Source: Planctomyces sp.
GTDB lineage: Bacteria; Planctomycetota; Planctomycetia; Planctomycetales; Planctomycetaceae
DNA length: 64,000 nt
Direction: 5' to 3'
Assembly (NCBI GenBank): GCA_016795105.1
Contig: JAEUIH010000020.1
Location: forward strand, 37,968-101,967
Of the stretch, positions 1 to 8,913 are shown piece after piece. Made by a program: the position numbers and the translations under genes. Every line of letters begins with the position of its first letter. Positions within the stretch are counted from its first letter, which is position 1. The notes under the pieces are model-generated. The model was not told where the DNA came from. It saw only the letters and a program-made list of their open reading frames with translations, and did no database searches.

Positions 1-1443
1 GGTGAGCTGAATCGTTCGGTTTGCACCGCTTCCGCCAAGAATAATGTTCTCTTGAGGGATCACACCTGGATTGGAAGTAGATACTGTGACGACCAGATCT
101 TCGGCAGCTGTCAGATCGTCAGCAACCGTGAATGGAATCGCTCCAGTTGAGTACCCTTCGACAATAACACGGTCGGCGATCTCTGAGATTGTTGGTGCGG
201 AGTTACCGTCGTTGTCAGTGATTGTCAGAACAGTGCTCGTGATACTGCCGAGCAAGCCATTGGCATCGCCTTCAACGCCTGTGAGGTAGTCGTTTAGATT
301 CTCTGGTGTGGGAGCTGTCAATTCAAGGAAAATTGTTTCATCGCTTTCGGTATCAGAGTCGTCCAGCATCGGAATGCTGATCGTCTTTCGAGTCTCGCCA
401 TCGAGGAATTCAATGGTTCCGGAAGCAGCCGTGTAGTCACTGCCGGAACTTGCCGTGCCATTACTCGTCGAATAGTTGACAGCTATACGACCATCGCTGC
501 CACCGACACGAACAACGTCGATGGATGCCGTCCCGGCACTTTCGTCGACTGTATAACTGCTGGATTCGAATTCGACTTCACCGGCACTCATAACCGAGAA
601 GTACAGCGTGAGGCTGCTACTCTGGCTATATCCCGCAAGGTTGGGCGTTGTGAGGCCATCGTCACCGAAATGGGCTGACAGACGGACATCGACTTCATAT
701 CGTCCGGGACTCGAGAACCCAAAGTTGTAGTGGGCATGTCCGTCGGAAACGATCCACAAAGCATCGTCTGCTGAGATGCCGTCTGTTGCGTCGAGGCCAC
801 TGCCGTTGGGATTCGAAACGCCGTCATTATGCGACGACATGAAGACATTGACTGACCCAAATGAACCCGTTTGCCAGAGCGAAAACACTCCACTGCCGTC
901 TGATCCGTCAGAATTGGTATGGCGGACATCTGCCAGGGAGACTTTGGCCCATCGCGCGTTTCCGGAGACACGCCCCTTCGACTCAATGGATGGATTGTAA
1001 CGATCCACGGTGTTATTGAGCCCATAACCTGCAAAGCCAAGATACAGAAGGTCAGGGTCCTGTGACTGTGGCAGAACATAGAAACTTTGACCGGCACCCA
1101 CACCGACAAAATTGTAGTCAGCACTTGCCGGTCGATTGATCGCGGAAGGTGATCCGGCATACATCAATGCGGCATCGTTCGCGTACTGGACTTCGGGAAA
1201 CACATCGGAGTTACGGGGACCAATCGACCAGCTCGTTCCATCGTGCATCAGGTTAATGTCAACATGTTCCGTCGTGAGGAACGTCTGCAGCGACGATGTC
1301 AGAAGCGAGCGAGTCTCCAGTCTTTCGAGTGAGCTTACAGACTGTCGATGTCGCCTGGCTGAAGAGCGGCGACGAGTTACGTTTCGACCCAGATGGGACT
1401 TTGCCAGAAATGAACGAACGAGCGAGCGGAAATTTTTTAGCAT
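1..1443 (-). CDS. Secreted surface protein with choice-of-anchor M-like and Calx-beta domains (partial)
   Basis: The reading frame is open from the ATG at 1443 to the left edge of the window, so the C-terminus is missing (481 residues seen). The basic N-terminus leads into SSLERLETRSLLT (about 37-49), the LE-R-LL motif typical of planctomycete exported giant proteins. Residues ~60-285 resemble the choice-of-anchor M / surface-anchored domain known from actinobacteria: an 'EHVDI' opening, 'FYVLPQSQDPDLLYLGF', and 'SDGHAHYNFGFSSPGRYEV' near 233-250. Residues ~290-480 are Calx-beta repeats ('SSYTVDESAGTASIDVVR', 'LTITDNDGN'). In actinobacteria this anchor domain accompanies metal-type ABC transporters (family knowledge). 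It lies downstream of two genes preceded by a putative Fur/Zur operator. No strong ribosome site precedes the ATG, so the exact start is uncertain. The ligand is unknown. Confidence 0.8.
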   Translation of the reverse strand, partial: MLKNFRSLVRSFLAKSHLGRNVTRRRSSARRHRQSVSSLERLETRSLLTSSLQTFLTTEHVDINLMHDGTSWSIGPRNSDVFPEVQYANDAALMYAGSPSAINRPASADYNFVGVGAGQSFYVLPQSQDPDLLYLGFAGYGLNNTVDRYNPSIESKGRVSGNARWAKVSLADVRHTNSDGSDGSGVFSLWQTGSFGSVNVFMSSHNDGVSNPNGSGLDATDGISADDALWIVSDGHAHYNFGFSSPGRYEVDVRLSAHFGDDGLTTPNLAGYSQSSSLTLYFSVMSAGEVEFESSSYTVDESAGTASIDVVRVGGSDGRIAVNYSTSNGTASSGSDYTAASGTIEFLDGETRKTISIPMLDDSDTESDETIFLELTAPTPENLNDYLTGVEGDANGLLGSITSTVLTITDNDGNSAPTISEIADRVIVEGYSTGAIPFTVADDLTAAEDLVVTVSTSNPGVIPQENIILGGSGANRTIQLT

Positions 1444-1553
1444 AACTCAGGGTCCAGTCTGATTTGTGAGGATAAAAATGCGACGCCGACCAGACCATCG
1501 CGAGAAATTGCTTTGAAGAACAATACCTGGTAGCCACCTTGTGGCAGGAGTAC

Positions 1554-2339
1554 TTATTGGAGTTCCGGGCAACCGTCGGGCAGTGAGAAGTTCTTTTCCT
1601 GATCCGCCCACTGCCGAACGGTAGAAGCCGGAATCAGCTGTACATGACCATCGGCAAAGAGGTAGTTTGCATATCCAGAGTTCCGTTTCTCTGGAGCGGT
1701 TCCAGTCGACGCGCCTCCGAAGCGGTCTGGCTGGATGTCTGACAGAATGCGGTTCCATGTCAGGTTCCTGGGATTCTTGAACCAGTTTCTTGAATGTGTG
1801 TGGTCTTCCGTCGTTGAGGTTCCCTTTGAATCTGAAATCGTAAAGACCATGATGGTCCTGGATGTCGCATCAAGAGAGTTGAGACTCAGAGCTGCATTGG
1901 GCCCCTGTACACACAGATACTCGTTCAGGATGTAGCTCGTTCCCTTGTTCTCAATCCGTTCTGCTCCTTTCGGATCTTCCGGGCAAATGCGAATCCGATC
2001 CACATTTTCCAGGTAGGGAGCGATCTGATAGATCCATGTCTCTTCAAGATTCGAAGTGCTGTGCGATGACTTAGGGAACTGGTTTTTGTGCGTCTGACAG
2101 AACTGATGAATCGCAAGTCCAATCTGGCGCATGTTGTTGGCGCATTCTGTACGTCGCGCGGATTCTCGGGCCTTTTGCAGAGCTGGTAGTGTGATTGCCA
2201 AAAGAATACCAATCACAGCAATCACGATCAGCAGCTCGATAAGTGAAAATCCGGCATGGCGGACTTGCTGGTGAGACCCGGATGATTGGCGAGCGGCTTG
2301 GGTTCCTGAACGTTGATTCCCTGACGAGGTGGATTCCAT
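1554..2339 (-). CDS. Pseudopilin-like protein (prepilin N-terminus, H-X9-DG type)
   Basis: 261 residues from the ATG at 2339, which has an AAGGAG site 10 nt upstream. The frame is open further upstream, but the extension is low-complexity and looks non-coding. A prepilin cleavage/methylation segment '[19 protein letters not shown]' lies near residues 29-47, followed by '[24 protein letters not shown]', characteristic of planctomycete type II pseudopilin-like proteins. The C-terminal '[14 protein letters not shown]' matches the H-X9-DG prepilin-processing-associated signature. Such proteins are presumably processed by prepilin peptidase and built into or displayed with a pseudopilus. It lies between the Cys/His-rich secreted protein and the surface protein on the same strand, so a role in the same extracellular metal-related system is plausible but inferred. 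Confidence 0.8.
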   Translation of the reverse strand: MESTSSGNQRSGTQAARQSSGSHQQVRHAGFSLIELLIVIAVIGILLAITLPALQKARESARRTECANNMRQIGLAIHQFCQTHKNQFPKSSHSTSNLEETWIYQIAPYLENVDRIRICPEDPKGAERIENKGTSYILNEYLCVQGPNAALSLNSLDATSRTIMVFTISDSKGTSTTEDHTHSRNWFKNPRNLTWNRILSDIQPDRFGGASTGTAPEKRNSGYANYLFADGHVQLIPASTVRQWADQEKNFSLPDGCPELQ

Positions 2340-2683
2340 GCTGTTGTGCTCCTTCGATTCTGTGGAAGATGACTTCAAACTCAATGACTGATCAGGGAAA
2401 CTAAGGCCGTGAAGGCGAGGTCTGGCTGAACCAGAAGAGTCTGGGTGGCTCAGAAGGTGTGCGGGCTCCGCTGCGAATTCAGATGCAAGAGGACTGGTCG
2501 GTTCCCAAAACGCTCTGTTTCCGCAGCGGAGTGTGCACAACTCGCAACAACCTTCGCAGCATGTCTCATCGGTGTTGGCTGAAGACCTGTGCCGAACTGC
2601 GGGGATCCGAAGTCTGAAAAACAGATCCGGATACTCTCCGATACGACATCTTCAAAAAGAATGCCACGAGAACGCTGCCAACA
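2340..2683. other. 344-bp gap without a convincing gene
   Basis: Lies between the Cys/His-rich protein gene and the pseudopilin-like gene, all on the minus strand. Open frames here are short and lack family resemblance. I see no copy of the TGCAWT-N-TATGCA operator. It may be leader or a degenerated 3' region of the upstream gene. Confidence 0.4.
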
Positions 2684-3130
2684 TCAGCCGCAGGGCGGGC
2701 CTCTGGAAGCGATTCGAATCATGCTGGCTCGCGGAGATGGCAACCAGCAGCAAACATGGATTCGTTCGGTCTGGCTGACAGCAATCGCGGATACTCTGGC
2801 CGCAACGATTCCGGAGAGTTGCGTGATCAGGTCACAGACGGGGCACGAGTGCGGGTCTGACTCATCAGGGGATTCGTTCGGCGAGTCATCGCGATCAGAG
2901 CCAGACTCAGTGTCTGAACCGGAAAGCTCGGTTGCAGATTTTCCACAGTGGTGACCACAACGACAGAGGGGCTGCTCAGGGTGCTTCCCATCGAGGTTGT
3001 CGTCGACCGAAGCGCCAGACGCGTGCCGATGCGGACAGCAGTTGTGGTGAACTGCGTCAGCGAAAGTCCAGACCAGCATGCAAAGAAAGCAGAGACTGGT
3101 CGGCAAAACGCGTGTGAGTGCGCAATGCAT
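2684..3130 (-). CDS. Small secreted Cys/His-rich protein, possible metal binder
   Basis: 149 residues from the ATG at 3130. The start is chosen because it opens directly on a signal-peptide-like stretch (MHCALTRVLPTSLCFLCMLV) ending near 'TFADA'. The mature part is dense in potential metal ligands: 'HHNCCPHRH' (~29-37), 'CRCGHHCG' (~56-63) and, after an acidic Ser/Asp/Glu stretch, 'HSCPVCDL' (~93-100). I do not recognise a specific family; the layout is reminiscent of small DUF2946-type proteins. No clear Shine-Dalgarno sequence is visible. A putative Fur/Zur palindrome (3267-3282) lies about 140 bp upstream, and the gene heads the leftmost minus-strand group. Periplasmic or surface metal capture is inferred from composition only. 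Confidence 0.6.
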   Translation of the reverse strand: MHCALTRVLPTSLCFLCMLVWTFADAVHHNCCPHRHASGASVDDNLDGKHPEQPLCRCGHHCGKSATELSGSDTESGSDRDDSPNESPDESDPHSCPVCDLITQLSGIVAARVSAIAVSQTERIHVCCWLPSPRASMIRIASRGPPCG

Positions 3131-3266
3131 GCGTGTGAAAATTCGTCTATTGAAAGATTTCGACCGACCAGTCGTAACCTCGATTCTATGAACCGGCGAA
3201 GTTGGGTCAAGAAACATTTGTGGTTGTCTGGGTAACTTTGCACTGATTTTGCAAAAGCGGGTTAAT

Positions 3267-3282
3267 TGCATTTGTATATGCA
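3267..3282. promoter_or_regulatory. Putative Fur/Zur-family operator, site A
   Basis: TGCATTTGTATATGCA, an inverted repeat of TGCAWW half-sites with a 4-nt centre, between the CobN-like gene end and the Cys/His-rich protein start. It matches the palindromes at 9740-9754 and 22186-22200. A further TTTTGCAAAAGC lies just beside it (3247-3258). Confidence 0.55.
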
Positions 3283-3299
3283 CCTCAGTCTCTGACAGG

Positions 3300-6200
3300 C
3301 TAACGAGAGGCTGCGAGGTTTCCTGAGAAAGTCCTCCTGAGGGATTCGGAAATCAGGGCTGTCGAACAAAGCAGAAGGCAAAGCAGCAGGACGCCCCACG
3401 CAGGCTGTTCCTGATCGTTCCTGCTGGCTGTTTCTTTGACTTCCTCCTGAACTTCTTCCATTTGAATACCGGTCACTTCCGGGAGTGGGTTTGACGGCTG
3501 GAGAGTTGAGTTGAGGGAGGCTTGATACTGTGACTGAAGTTCCGGGCTGCCCGAAGTGCCAGGTGCATTTAGTTGTTGCAGCAGGAACTCATGAAGAGAC
3601 TGATTTCCGCAGGTTTCATAAGAGCACGCTGCGCCATGCTTCACGACGAGTTCCGCATGCAGTGATGCGATATTCTGCAGGACAGACGGATCCGGGCTCC
3701 AATATCCTTTACGAGCTGTTTCGAGCATTACGGAGGTCATATCCTGCAGAGCGTACGGATTCCTGTCTTCGAAGTACTCTCTCATGTTCAGGTCGTGTTT
3801 ATCCTGCACATAGACCTGATAGGTTTCATCCCACATATCCTGTTTGATGGCTGCTGGCTGCATCACATTCCAGCCGTACATGTTTCGTACTGTTTCTGTG
3901 AGTGCTGCTGCTGCGGTGGGGCCCTCTTTCTGCATTCCTTTAATGAAAGCGGGGTTCCAGAGAGTGGTTCTGGCTTCTTCACGAATGGCGCCGATTGACG
4001 TTGTGACTCGGGCTTTTCCGGGCTGGCGCTGATCGCTGAAGTACCCGGTCGGATCAACTCCCGTCTTTTCGCGGACTGCGAGCGTGATTCCACCCATGAA
4101 TTCATAGACATGGTCGAGCGACATTGGGCCCCAGGTGTTTGATGATCGAGGATGAACGACGACTTCGACACCCTGCAGCTGGGCTTCCAGCAATCCCGGC
4201 ACAACGGTCCCCCAGCGATCTCCGTCTCTATAAACGCCCGACATATTGTTGATGTACCGATCGGCTACTTCACTGGATTGTTCCCACGAGTCTCCTTTTT
4301 CAACCATGCCCATGATCTGAGTGCCATAGCTGCTGTTCGACGCCGAGCCGAAGATTCTGGCAGTGGAAAAGTCACGAGCATCTCTGGCTGAAACGCCACT
4401 GGCTTTGAGAGTCTTCTCTGTTTCTTCGGATCCTTCACGTACAAAATTGGGGAATTCCTCCGGCCCCAGAGCGCTGACAATCTGAACGGCTTTGTCGATC
4501 AGGCTGATTCGAGATGCTGCAGCATCTCGAAACTGCCCGGAGGTTTGTACGAGCACATCGATTCGAGGTCGGCCGAGTTCCGTTGCCGGAATGATTTCCA
4601 CATCATGTACAACACCGCGAGAATTCCAGACGGGCCGCATTCCCATAAGAAACAGGATCTGAGCGATACCGGTGCCCTTGCTGCGAATGAACTCTCCGCC
4701 CCATAGTGAAATGGCCACCTGTTTCGGGTATTGTCCGCCGTTCGAAGAGCGATGTGCTTTTAACATCTCATCGGTAAGACGCATACCAACACGCCAGGCC
4801 TCCTGAGAGGGCGTTTGTTCTGCATTGATCGAAAACAGATTTCTGCCAGTCGGAATTGACGACGGATTGACGATCGGATCTCCGCCGCTGGATGGTTCGA
4901 TGTATTCCGTATTCAACGCACCAACAATTCGGTTCAACTCCTCGGAGGGTGAGCTTCGGAGCCGAACGGCATTCTGTTCCATGTTCTGCAGGAGTTGATA
5001 GAGCTTCCTGCGAACTTTCGGGTCGGCGTTGAGCCTGGCTTTGAGGTCTTCAACATCTGCATAGAATCGAGGCGATTTCTCCTCAGCGTTATCAGGTGGT
5101 GTCACGGATTCATCTGTATTCAGAGACGTCAGTACTGGTTGAGCCCATCTGTGAGCAACAGTGTTACCGGACTGAAGCGACGATTGTGAATTGGTCGCGG
5201 GCACCGATCGGCTTCGAGGACGGGCAGGCTGCTGATCACTTGCAGGGTCGGCAGCACTGTTTGCTCCGGCATCACCGTCTGCTCCGGCAGCACCATTCGC
5301 GCCGGCAGAGTTACCACGCGCACCTGCGCCCGCAGAACCGGGGCGTCCGCCGGTTTTTGTTGGTCCAGACCAGGCATCCGGTGCGTTTTCCGCGGCTTCC
5401 TGCCTGTCAAATTCTTTTCGTTCATCCTCTGTGAACAGCAGCGAAGCCGAGATTGTTCCGGAGAGCGCGTCATTGACGAGCTGAGTCGTGAGTTCCATCT
5501 GATATTCGCGAGGGTCTCCGGCATCATCAAGCTGTACAGCCTGGACGATTTGTTCAACTCCCTGATCTCCCACCATTGCAGAGACCGTTTTTTGAATCTG
5601 ATCGTCGTTCAGTTCACGTCCAATGACGTGCAGACCATCTGTCACGCTTTGATCTTTAAGCTGATGAATGTAGTTATGGACAGCCGTCAGTTCGTCTTCC
5701 GAGAGCAGTCTTTGCGCAAGGGCTTCTTCATCGAGTCCCAGATCGACTGCCAGCTTCAGCTCTCGAACGAGATTCGTGGCTGAGCGAAGCGTTTCTTCAC
5801 GGAGCAGAGGGTCCTCAATCTGTTCCCAGTCATGAATTTTGTCATGCAGCAGGGACAATTCGCCATAGAGTCCTGCTTCCATAAACGGAGGAGTGAGGTG
5901 TGAAACGATGACAGCGTTAGAGCGACGTTTCGCCACGAGAGCCTCACCAACATTATTGATGACATATGGGTAAATGTGAGGGATGTCTCCGATCAGAATC
6001 TGTGGCCAGCAGTCGCGGCTCAGGCAGTTTGATTTGCCGTACGTGAATTCGAGGGAGCCGTGAGTCCCAAAGTGCAGGATCGCGTCGGCTTTAAAGCCAT
6101 ATCGAGCCCACAGGTAAGCACCCAGATAAAAGTGCGGGACGGCCTGATCCGTACCATGAATGGAACTGATCTCGTCTTCTCCCTCGTCTCCGCCGCCGAC

Positions 6201-7709
6201 AGTTGGCTGCGGCATGATGACAATTTTTCCAAGCTGAATGCGACTGATCACGAGATTCGGCTCACCGTTGACATTCGTGACCATCCGATCGCCCGGCAGA
6301 TCTCCCCACAGATCAATCGTTTCTTTCTGGCGCACTGGCGAGAGCGTTTTCTGAAACCAGACAGCGTATTGCTGCGCTGGAACCAGTTCAGGCTCAGCCT
6401 CTTTCAGGAACTGTTCGTACGAGCCCAGCGCCCACTGACCGATTGTACGACCTTTGGTCTGTATCATCTGAAACAAGGCTTCGGGGGATTCAGGAACTGA
6501 ACTTCCCAGATCATACCCTTCTGATTCCAGTCGTTTCAGGGTGTTCCAGAGAGCCGGTGCAACTTCAAGTCCACCGGCCGAGAGCGCAGCCATACCCGGT
6601 GACTTGTAGTAGACGATGACGAGTCGTTTATCGAAGTTCTGCTTCTTTCGCAGCTTTAGCCAGTTGAGTGCCAGACTGACGCGTGACTGCATTTGTTCAT
6701 CGATTGGTGTGCGTACACTGAGCCGACGTTCGTTGGGCTCCATAGAAGAGACAACGATCGGCTCGATGATTCCATCCAGTTCCGGAGAAGTTATGGACTG
6801 ACCGAGAAAGCCGCCTTCCATGCCACGTTCGTCAGCCATCCATTTCTCTTCACTGCTCATCAGTGGCAATGCACTCACGACAGGGCAGTTGAGTTCCTTG
6901 AGCAGCCGAGTTCCCGAGTCACCGGTGCCGAGGCGTCCGTGGGGAAACGTAAGAACGAGATCGGGACGAACTTCACGCAACAGGGAGAACGCTTCCATTC
7001 GTCCAAAGACGGGATAGACACGTGCGCCTCCCTGTTCGAGCGCGGTGATCATGGCGTCAACCGGAGCTCGGTTCAGCAGATCATGAGGGTCAGCGAAGCC
7101 AGCCAGAAGTGCAATTCGAGGAGCATCGGCCGGTATGCCAGGGTTATTCTGAACAAGAAAGCTGTCAAATTCGGGAAGTGTCTCGAGAACGATGCTGCCG
7201 AGATGGAAGAAGCCAAACTGAGGCCGCTCCACCACCGGTGGGACTTCCACGTCACGGCCTGCAAGATGATGGGCTGCATAGTGAGCCATGCCGATCAGGT
7301 TTTGTTCGCCTCCGTGTCGCATGTACAGATCGATCTGTTCGCGATGTTCAGGTGGAACCGAGTTTTGCTGTTCTGACAGAGCGTTCGTCGCAGTGCGAAT
7401 GTAGATATGCGTCCCCGCAGAACGGGCGCGATCCAGGCGCTTGACCTGTTCGGGTGTGAGATTCAGGCCTTGACCGCGGATGAAGACGAGCCGGTAATTT
7501 GTCAGGTCGGCAGTATCAATTCCGTCATCAGCATATCGATGCAGAATATAAGGCGTCTTTTGAATTGCGGATTCCCAGTTCGCCCAGTCCGTGTCGGAGA
7601 ATCCAACAACTGCGATCCGGACAGGACGAAGGTACTCGGAGTAGACCCAGAGACCGGCCAGCGTGCAGACAATCAGGAGGGTGACTGAAATCATCAGCTT
7701 CCGTATCAT
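3300..7709 (-). CDS. Membrane-anchored CobN/HmuS-like chelatase-family protein
   Basis: 1469 residues; the start at 7709 has GAGGTGAT upstream. It belongs to the CobN / magnesium-chelatase H family: the family motif 'HFGTHGSLEFTYGK' is at 546-559, with 'HGTDQAVPHFYLGAYLW' just before it. Unlike cytoplasmic B12 CobN, it has a transmembrane segment at residues ~5-24 and another near the C-terminus ('WGVLLLCLLLCSTALI'), so the body is probably periplasmic and tethered. A Gly/Ala-rich low-complexity linker lies around 770-830. It is the last gene of an operon with DUF2149, ExbB/TolQ-like and a membrane protein, the arrangement known for HmuSTUV haem systems and for the Zur-controlled PA1922-PA1925 locus of Pseudomonas (from memory). 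No other B12-synthesis genes are nearby. Metal or tetrapyrrole extraction at the membrane is the likely role; the substrate is unknown. Confidence 0.85.
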   Translation of the reverse strand: MIRKLMISVTLLIVCTLAGLWVYSEYLRPVRIAVVGFSDTDWANWESAIQKTPYILHRYADDGIDTADLTNYRLVFIRGQGLNLTPEQVKRLDRARSAGTHIYIRTATNALSEQQNSVPPEHREQIDLYMRHGGEQNLIGMAHYAAHHLAGRDVEVPPVVERPQFGFFHLGSIVLETLPEFDSFLVQNNPGIPADAPRIALLAGFADPHDLLNRAPVDAMITALEQGGARVYPVFGRMEAFSLLREVRPDLVLTFPHGRLGTGDSGTRLLKELNCPVVSALPLMSSEEKWMADERGMEGGFLGQSITSPELDGIIEPIVVSSMEPNERRLSVRTPIDEQMQSRVSLALNWLKLRKKQNFDKRLVIVYYKSPGMAALSAGGLEVAPALWNTLKRLESEGYDLGSSVPESPEALFQMIQTKGRTIGQWALGSYEQFLKEAEPELVPAQQYAVWFQKTLSPVRQKETIDLWGDLPGDRMVTNVNGEPNLVISRIQLGKIVIMPQPTVGGGDEGEDEISSIHGTDQAVPHFYLGAYLWARYGFKADAILHFGTHGSLEFTYGKSNCLSRDCWPQILIGDIPHIYPYVINNVGEALVAKRRSNAVIVSHLTPPFMEAGLYGELSLLHDKIHDWEQIEDPLLREETLRSATNLVRELKLAVDLGLDEEALAQRLLSEDELTAVHNYIHQLKDQSVTDGLHVIGRELNDDQIQKTVSAMVGDQGVEQIVQAVQLDDAGDPREYQMELTTQLVNDALSGTISASLLFTEDERKEFDRQEAAENAPDAWSGPTKTGGRPGSAGAGARGNSAGANGAAGADGDAGANSAADPASDQQPARPRSRSVPATNSQSSLQSGNTVAHRWAQPVLTSLNTDESVTPPDNAEEKSPRFYADVEDLKARLNADPKVRRKLYQLLQNMEQNAVRLRSSPSEELNRIVGALNTEYIEPSSGGDPIVNPSSIPTGRNLFSINAEQTPSQEAWRVGMRLTDEMLKAHRSSNGGQYPKQVAISLWGGEFIRSKGTGIAQILFLMGMRPVWNSRGVVHDVEIIPATELGRPRIDVLVQTSGQFRDAAASRISLIDKAVQIVSALGPEEFPNFVREGSEETEKTLKASGVSARDARDFSTARIFGSASNSSYGTQIMGMVEKGDSWEQSSEVADRYINNMSGVYRDGDRWGTVVPGLLEAQLQGVEVVVHPRSSNTWGPMSLDHVYEFMGGITLAVREKTGVDPTGYFSDQRQPGKARVTTSIGAIREEARTTLWNPAFIKGMQKEGPTAAAALTETVRNMYGWNVMQPAAIKQDMWDETYQVYVQDKHDLNMREYFEDRNPYALQDMTSVMLETARKGYWSPDPSVLQNIASLHAELVVKHGAACSYETCGNQSLHEFLLQQLNAPGTSGSPELQSQYQASLNSTLQPSNPLPEVTGIQMEEVQEEVKETASRNDQEQPAWGVLLLCLLLCSTALISESLRRTFSGNLAASR

Positions 7710-7712
7710 AAA

Positions 7713-8183
7713 TCACCTCTTTTCACTTTCAGCTGGCACATAGATGACTCTGCCATCAGGCAGTCGATAAGCCTGACCGAGCAGTTCGCCCTGACCGGCT
7801 CCGGTCGCATCTGTTGCTTCGTAGCGTTTAATCTCGTTCTCTTCCTTGACGATAATTTCCATCTCCGGAGTTCCAGGGTTTGTGATGACCGTATAGTCAC
7901 TCTGGTTAAGTAATGCCGGGATTTGCAGATACGATACGAGGGCCACCATCAGGGCAACGGAGAACACCATGGCCACGTCAAAAAGGTTGACGAGTCCTGC
8001 CAGCGGATCGTCTTCTTCGTGTTCTGCCATGTTGCCTGAGAATGAACTCCGACGATGCTGAAAACGAAGCTCCAGTGTTGCCGACGCACGAGTGCGATCC
8101 GCGACGAAGTTGACAGCCGTTGCGGAGCCAGCGGTTGTCGGGCCTGCCGTAGAGGAATCCGATGCGATGCTGGAATAGCTCAT
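7713..8183 (-). CDS. DUF2149 family protein of the CobN/ExbB system
   Basis: 156 residues. The ATG at 8183 overlaps the stop of the upstream ExbB-like gene (ATGA) and has GGAGG 7 nt upstream. The family signature 'DDPLAGLVNLFDVAMVFSVALMVALV' spans ~58-83 and includes one transmembrane helix (~67-87); the rest is predicted periplasmic. Residues 1-50 are a Ser/Thr/Ala-rich extension longer than is usual, so a start at 8030 remains possible. DUF2149 proteins occur with MotA/TolQ/ExbB-like and CobN-like partners and probably play the ExbD/TolR part, coupling proton flow to a periplasmic task. The gene sits 3 bp from the CobN-like start, so co-translation is likely. Confidence 0.85.
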   Translation of the reverse strand: MSYSSIASDSSTAGPTTAGSATAVNFVADRTRASATLELRFQHRRSSFSGNMAEHEEDDPLAGLVNLFDVAMVFSVALMVALVSYLQIPALLNQSDYTVITNPGTPEMEIIVKEENEIKRYEATDATGAGQGELLGQAYRLPDGRVIYVPAESEKR

Positions 8184-8866
8184 GCAGGAACCTCCTCTCC
8201 GGAACGAATCGCCAACGGGTGATTGGCGGACGCAGCGGCTGCTTCCTGTCTGGCGGCAGCTGGGATTCCAGCAACTGCAGGCGGGCAATTCAGACTGCTG
8301 AGCCGGTCAGCAGCAAAATTCAGCAGCGCAGCGTCCGCCTGATACCACCGTCGTCTGAGGGATGTGAGTGAGGCTGCAATCATTCCAACGAGCAGGCCGA
8401 TAACGGTTGTTGAAAATGCGATGACAAGATTGCTGCTCATCGTCTGAATGTCACCAACTGCCAAACCAACCAGAGCCGGGCCGAGGGGAATCAGAGTCCC
8501 CATCAGCCCCAAAGCCGGGCCGTTCCGAATGTAGGACCGCAGGACATCGAGTCTTTGCTGCCACTGCAGTTCTGCCTGGCTGATACTGAATGCCATCCGA
8601 GAGTTGTCGTTCCATCCGGCAATCAGCGATTTGAGTGAACTACAGAGAACCCCGTTACCCGGGAGTTCCGGCCATGTGGCTGCTGATCCGATCAGGCAGT
8701 GCTCCAGCGTACGGCGAGCCGACTTCTGGCGGGCTCGTTCCAGATATTCATACATCACCTGGCCAATGAGCATCAGGATTCTCGTGAGTGCCCACAACAA
8801 CGCCAGCATCATTGGGATCAGAAGAGCCGAAGAAAGGACGTAGAACGTTTGAGTGATCAGATTCAT
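8180..8866 (-). CDS. MotA/TolQ/ExbB-type proton channel protein
   Basis: 228 residues with three hydrophobic segments: ~8-35, ~120-140 and ~147-170. The family core 'NGPALGLMGTLIPLGPALVGL' precedes the third helix, as in the ExbB-like proteins linked with CobN and DUF2149. By family, it forms an inner-membrane ion channel energised by the proton motive force, working with the DUF2149 protein in place of ExbD. Its stop overlaps the next start by 4 nt. A 47-bp gap separates it from the upstream membrane protein gene. It is expected to be controlled by the operator(s) at 9740-9790 through the operon promoter. Confidence 0.85.
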   Translation of the reverse strand: MNLITQTFYVLSSALLIPMMLALLWALTRILMLIGQVMYEYLERARQKSARRTLEHCLIGSAATWPELPGNGVLCSSLKSLIAGWNDNSRMAFSISQAELQWQQRLDVLRSYIRNGPALGLMGTLIPLGPALVGLAVGDIQTMSSNLVIAFSTTVIGLLVGMIAASLTSLRRRWYQADAALLNFAADRLSSLNCPPAVAGIPAAARQEAAAASANHPLAIRSGEEVPA

Positions 8867-8913
8867 TCAGAAGATTCCAGTTCGAATACGGTCGTTCGGG
8901 CTGCGTTGGGGTT

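Noticed and set aside
588..1160. 190-residue minus-strand frame
   Set aside because: It lies in a different frame over the choice-of-anchor M-like protein, whose frame is open to the window edge and carries recognisable domains.
3300..7709. Cobaltochelatase for B12 synthesis
   Set aside because: Two membrane anchors, ExbB/DUF2149 partners and absence of other cobalamin genes argue against the classical CobN role.
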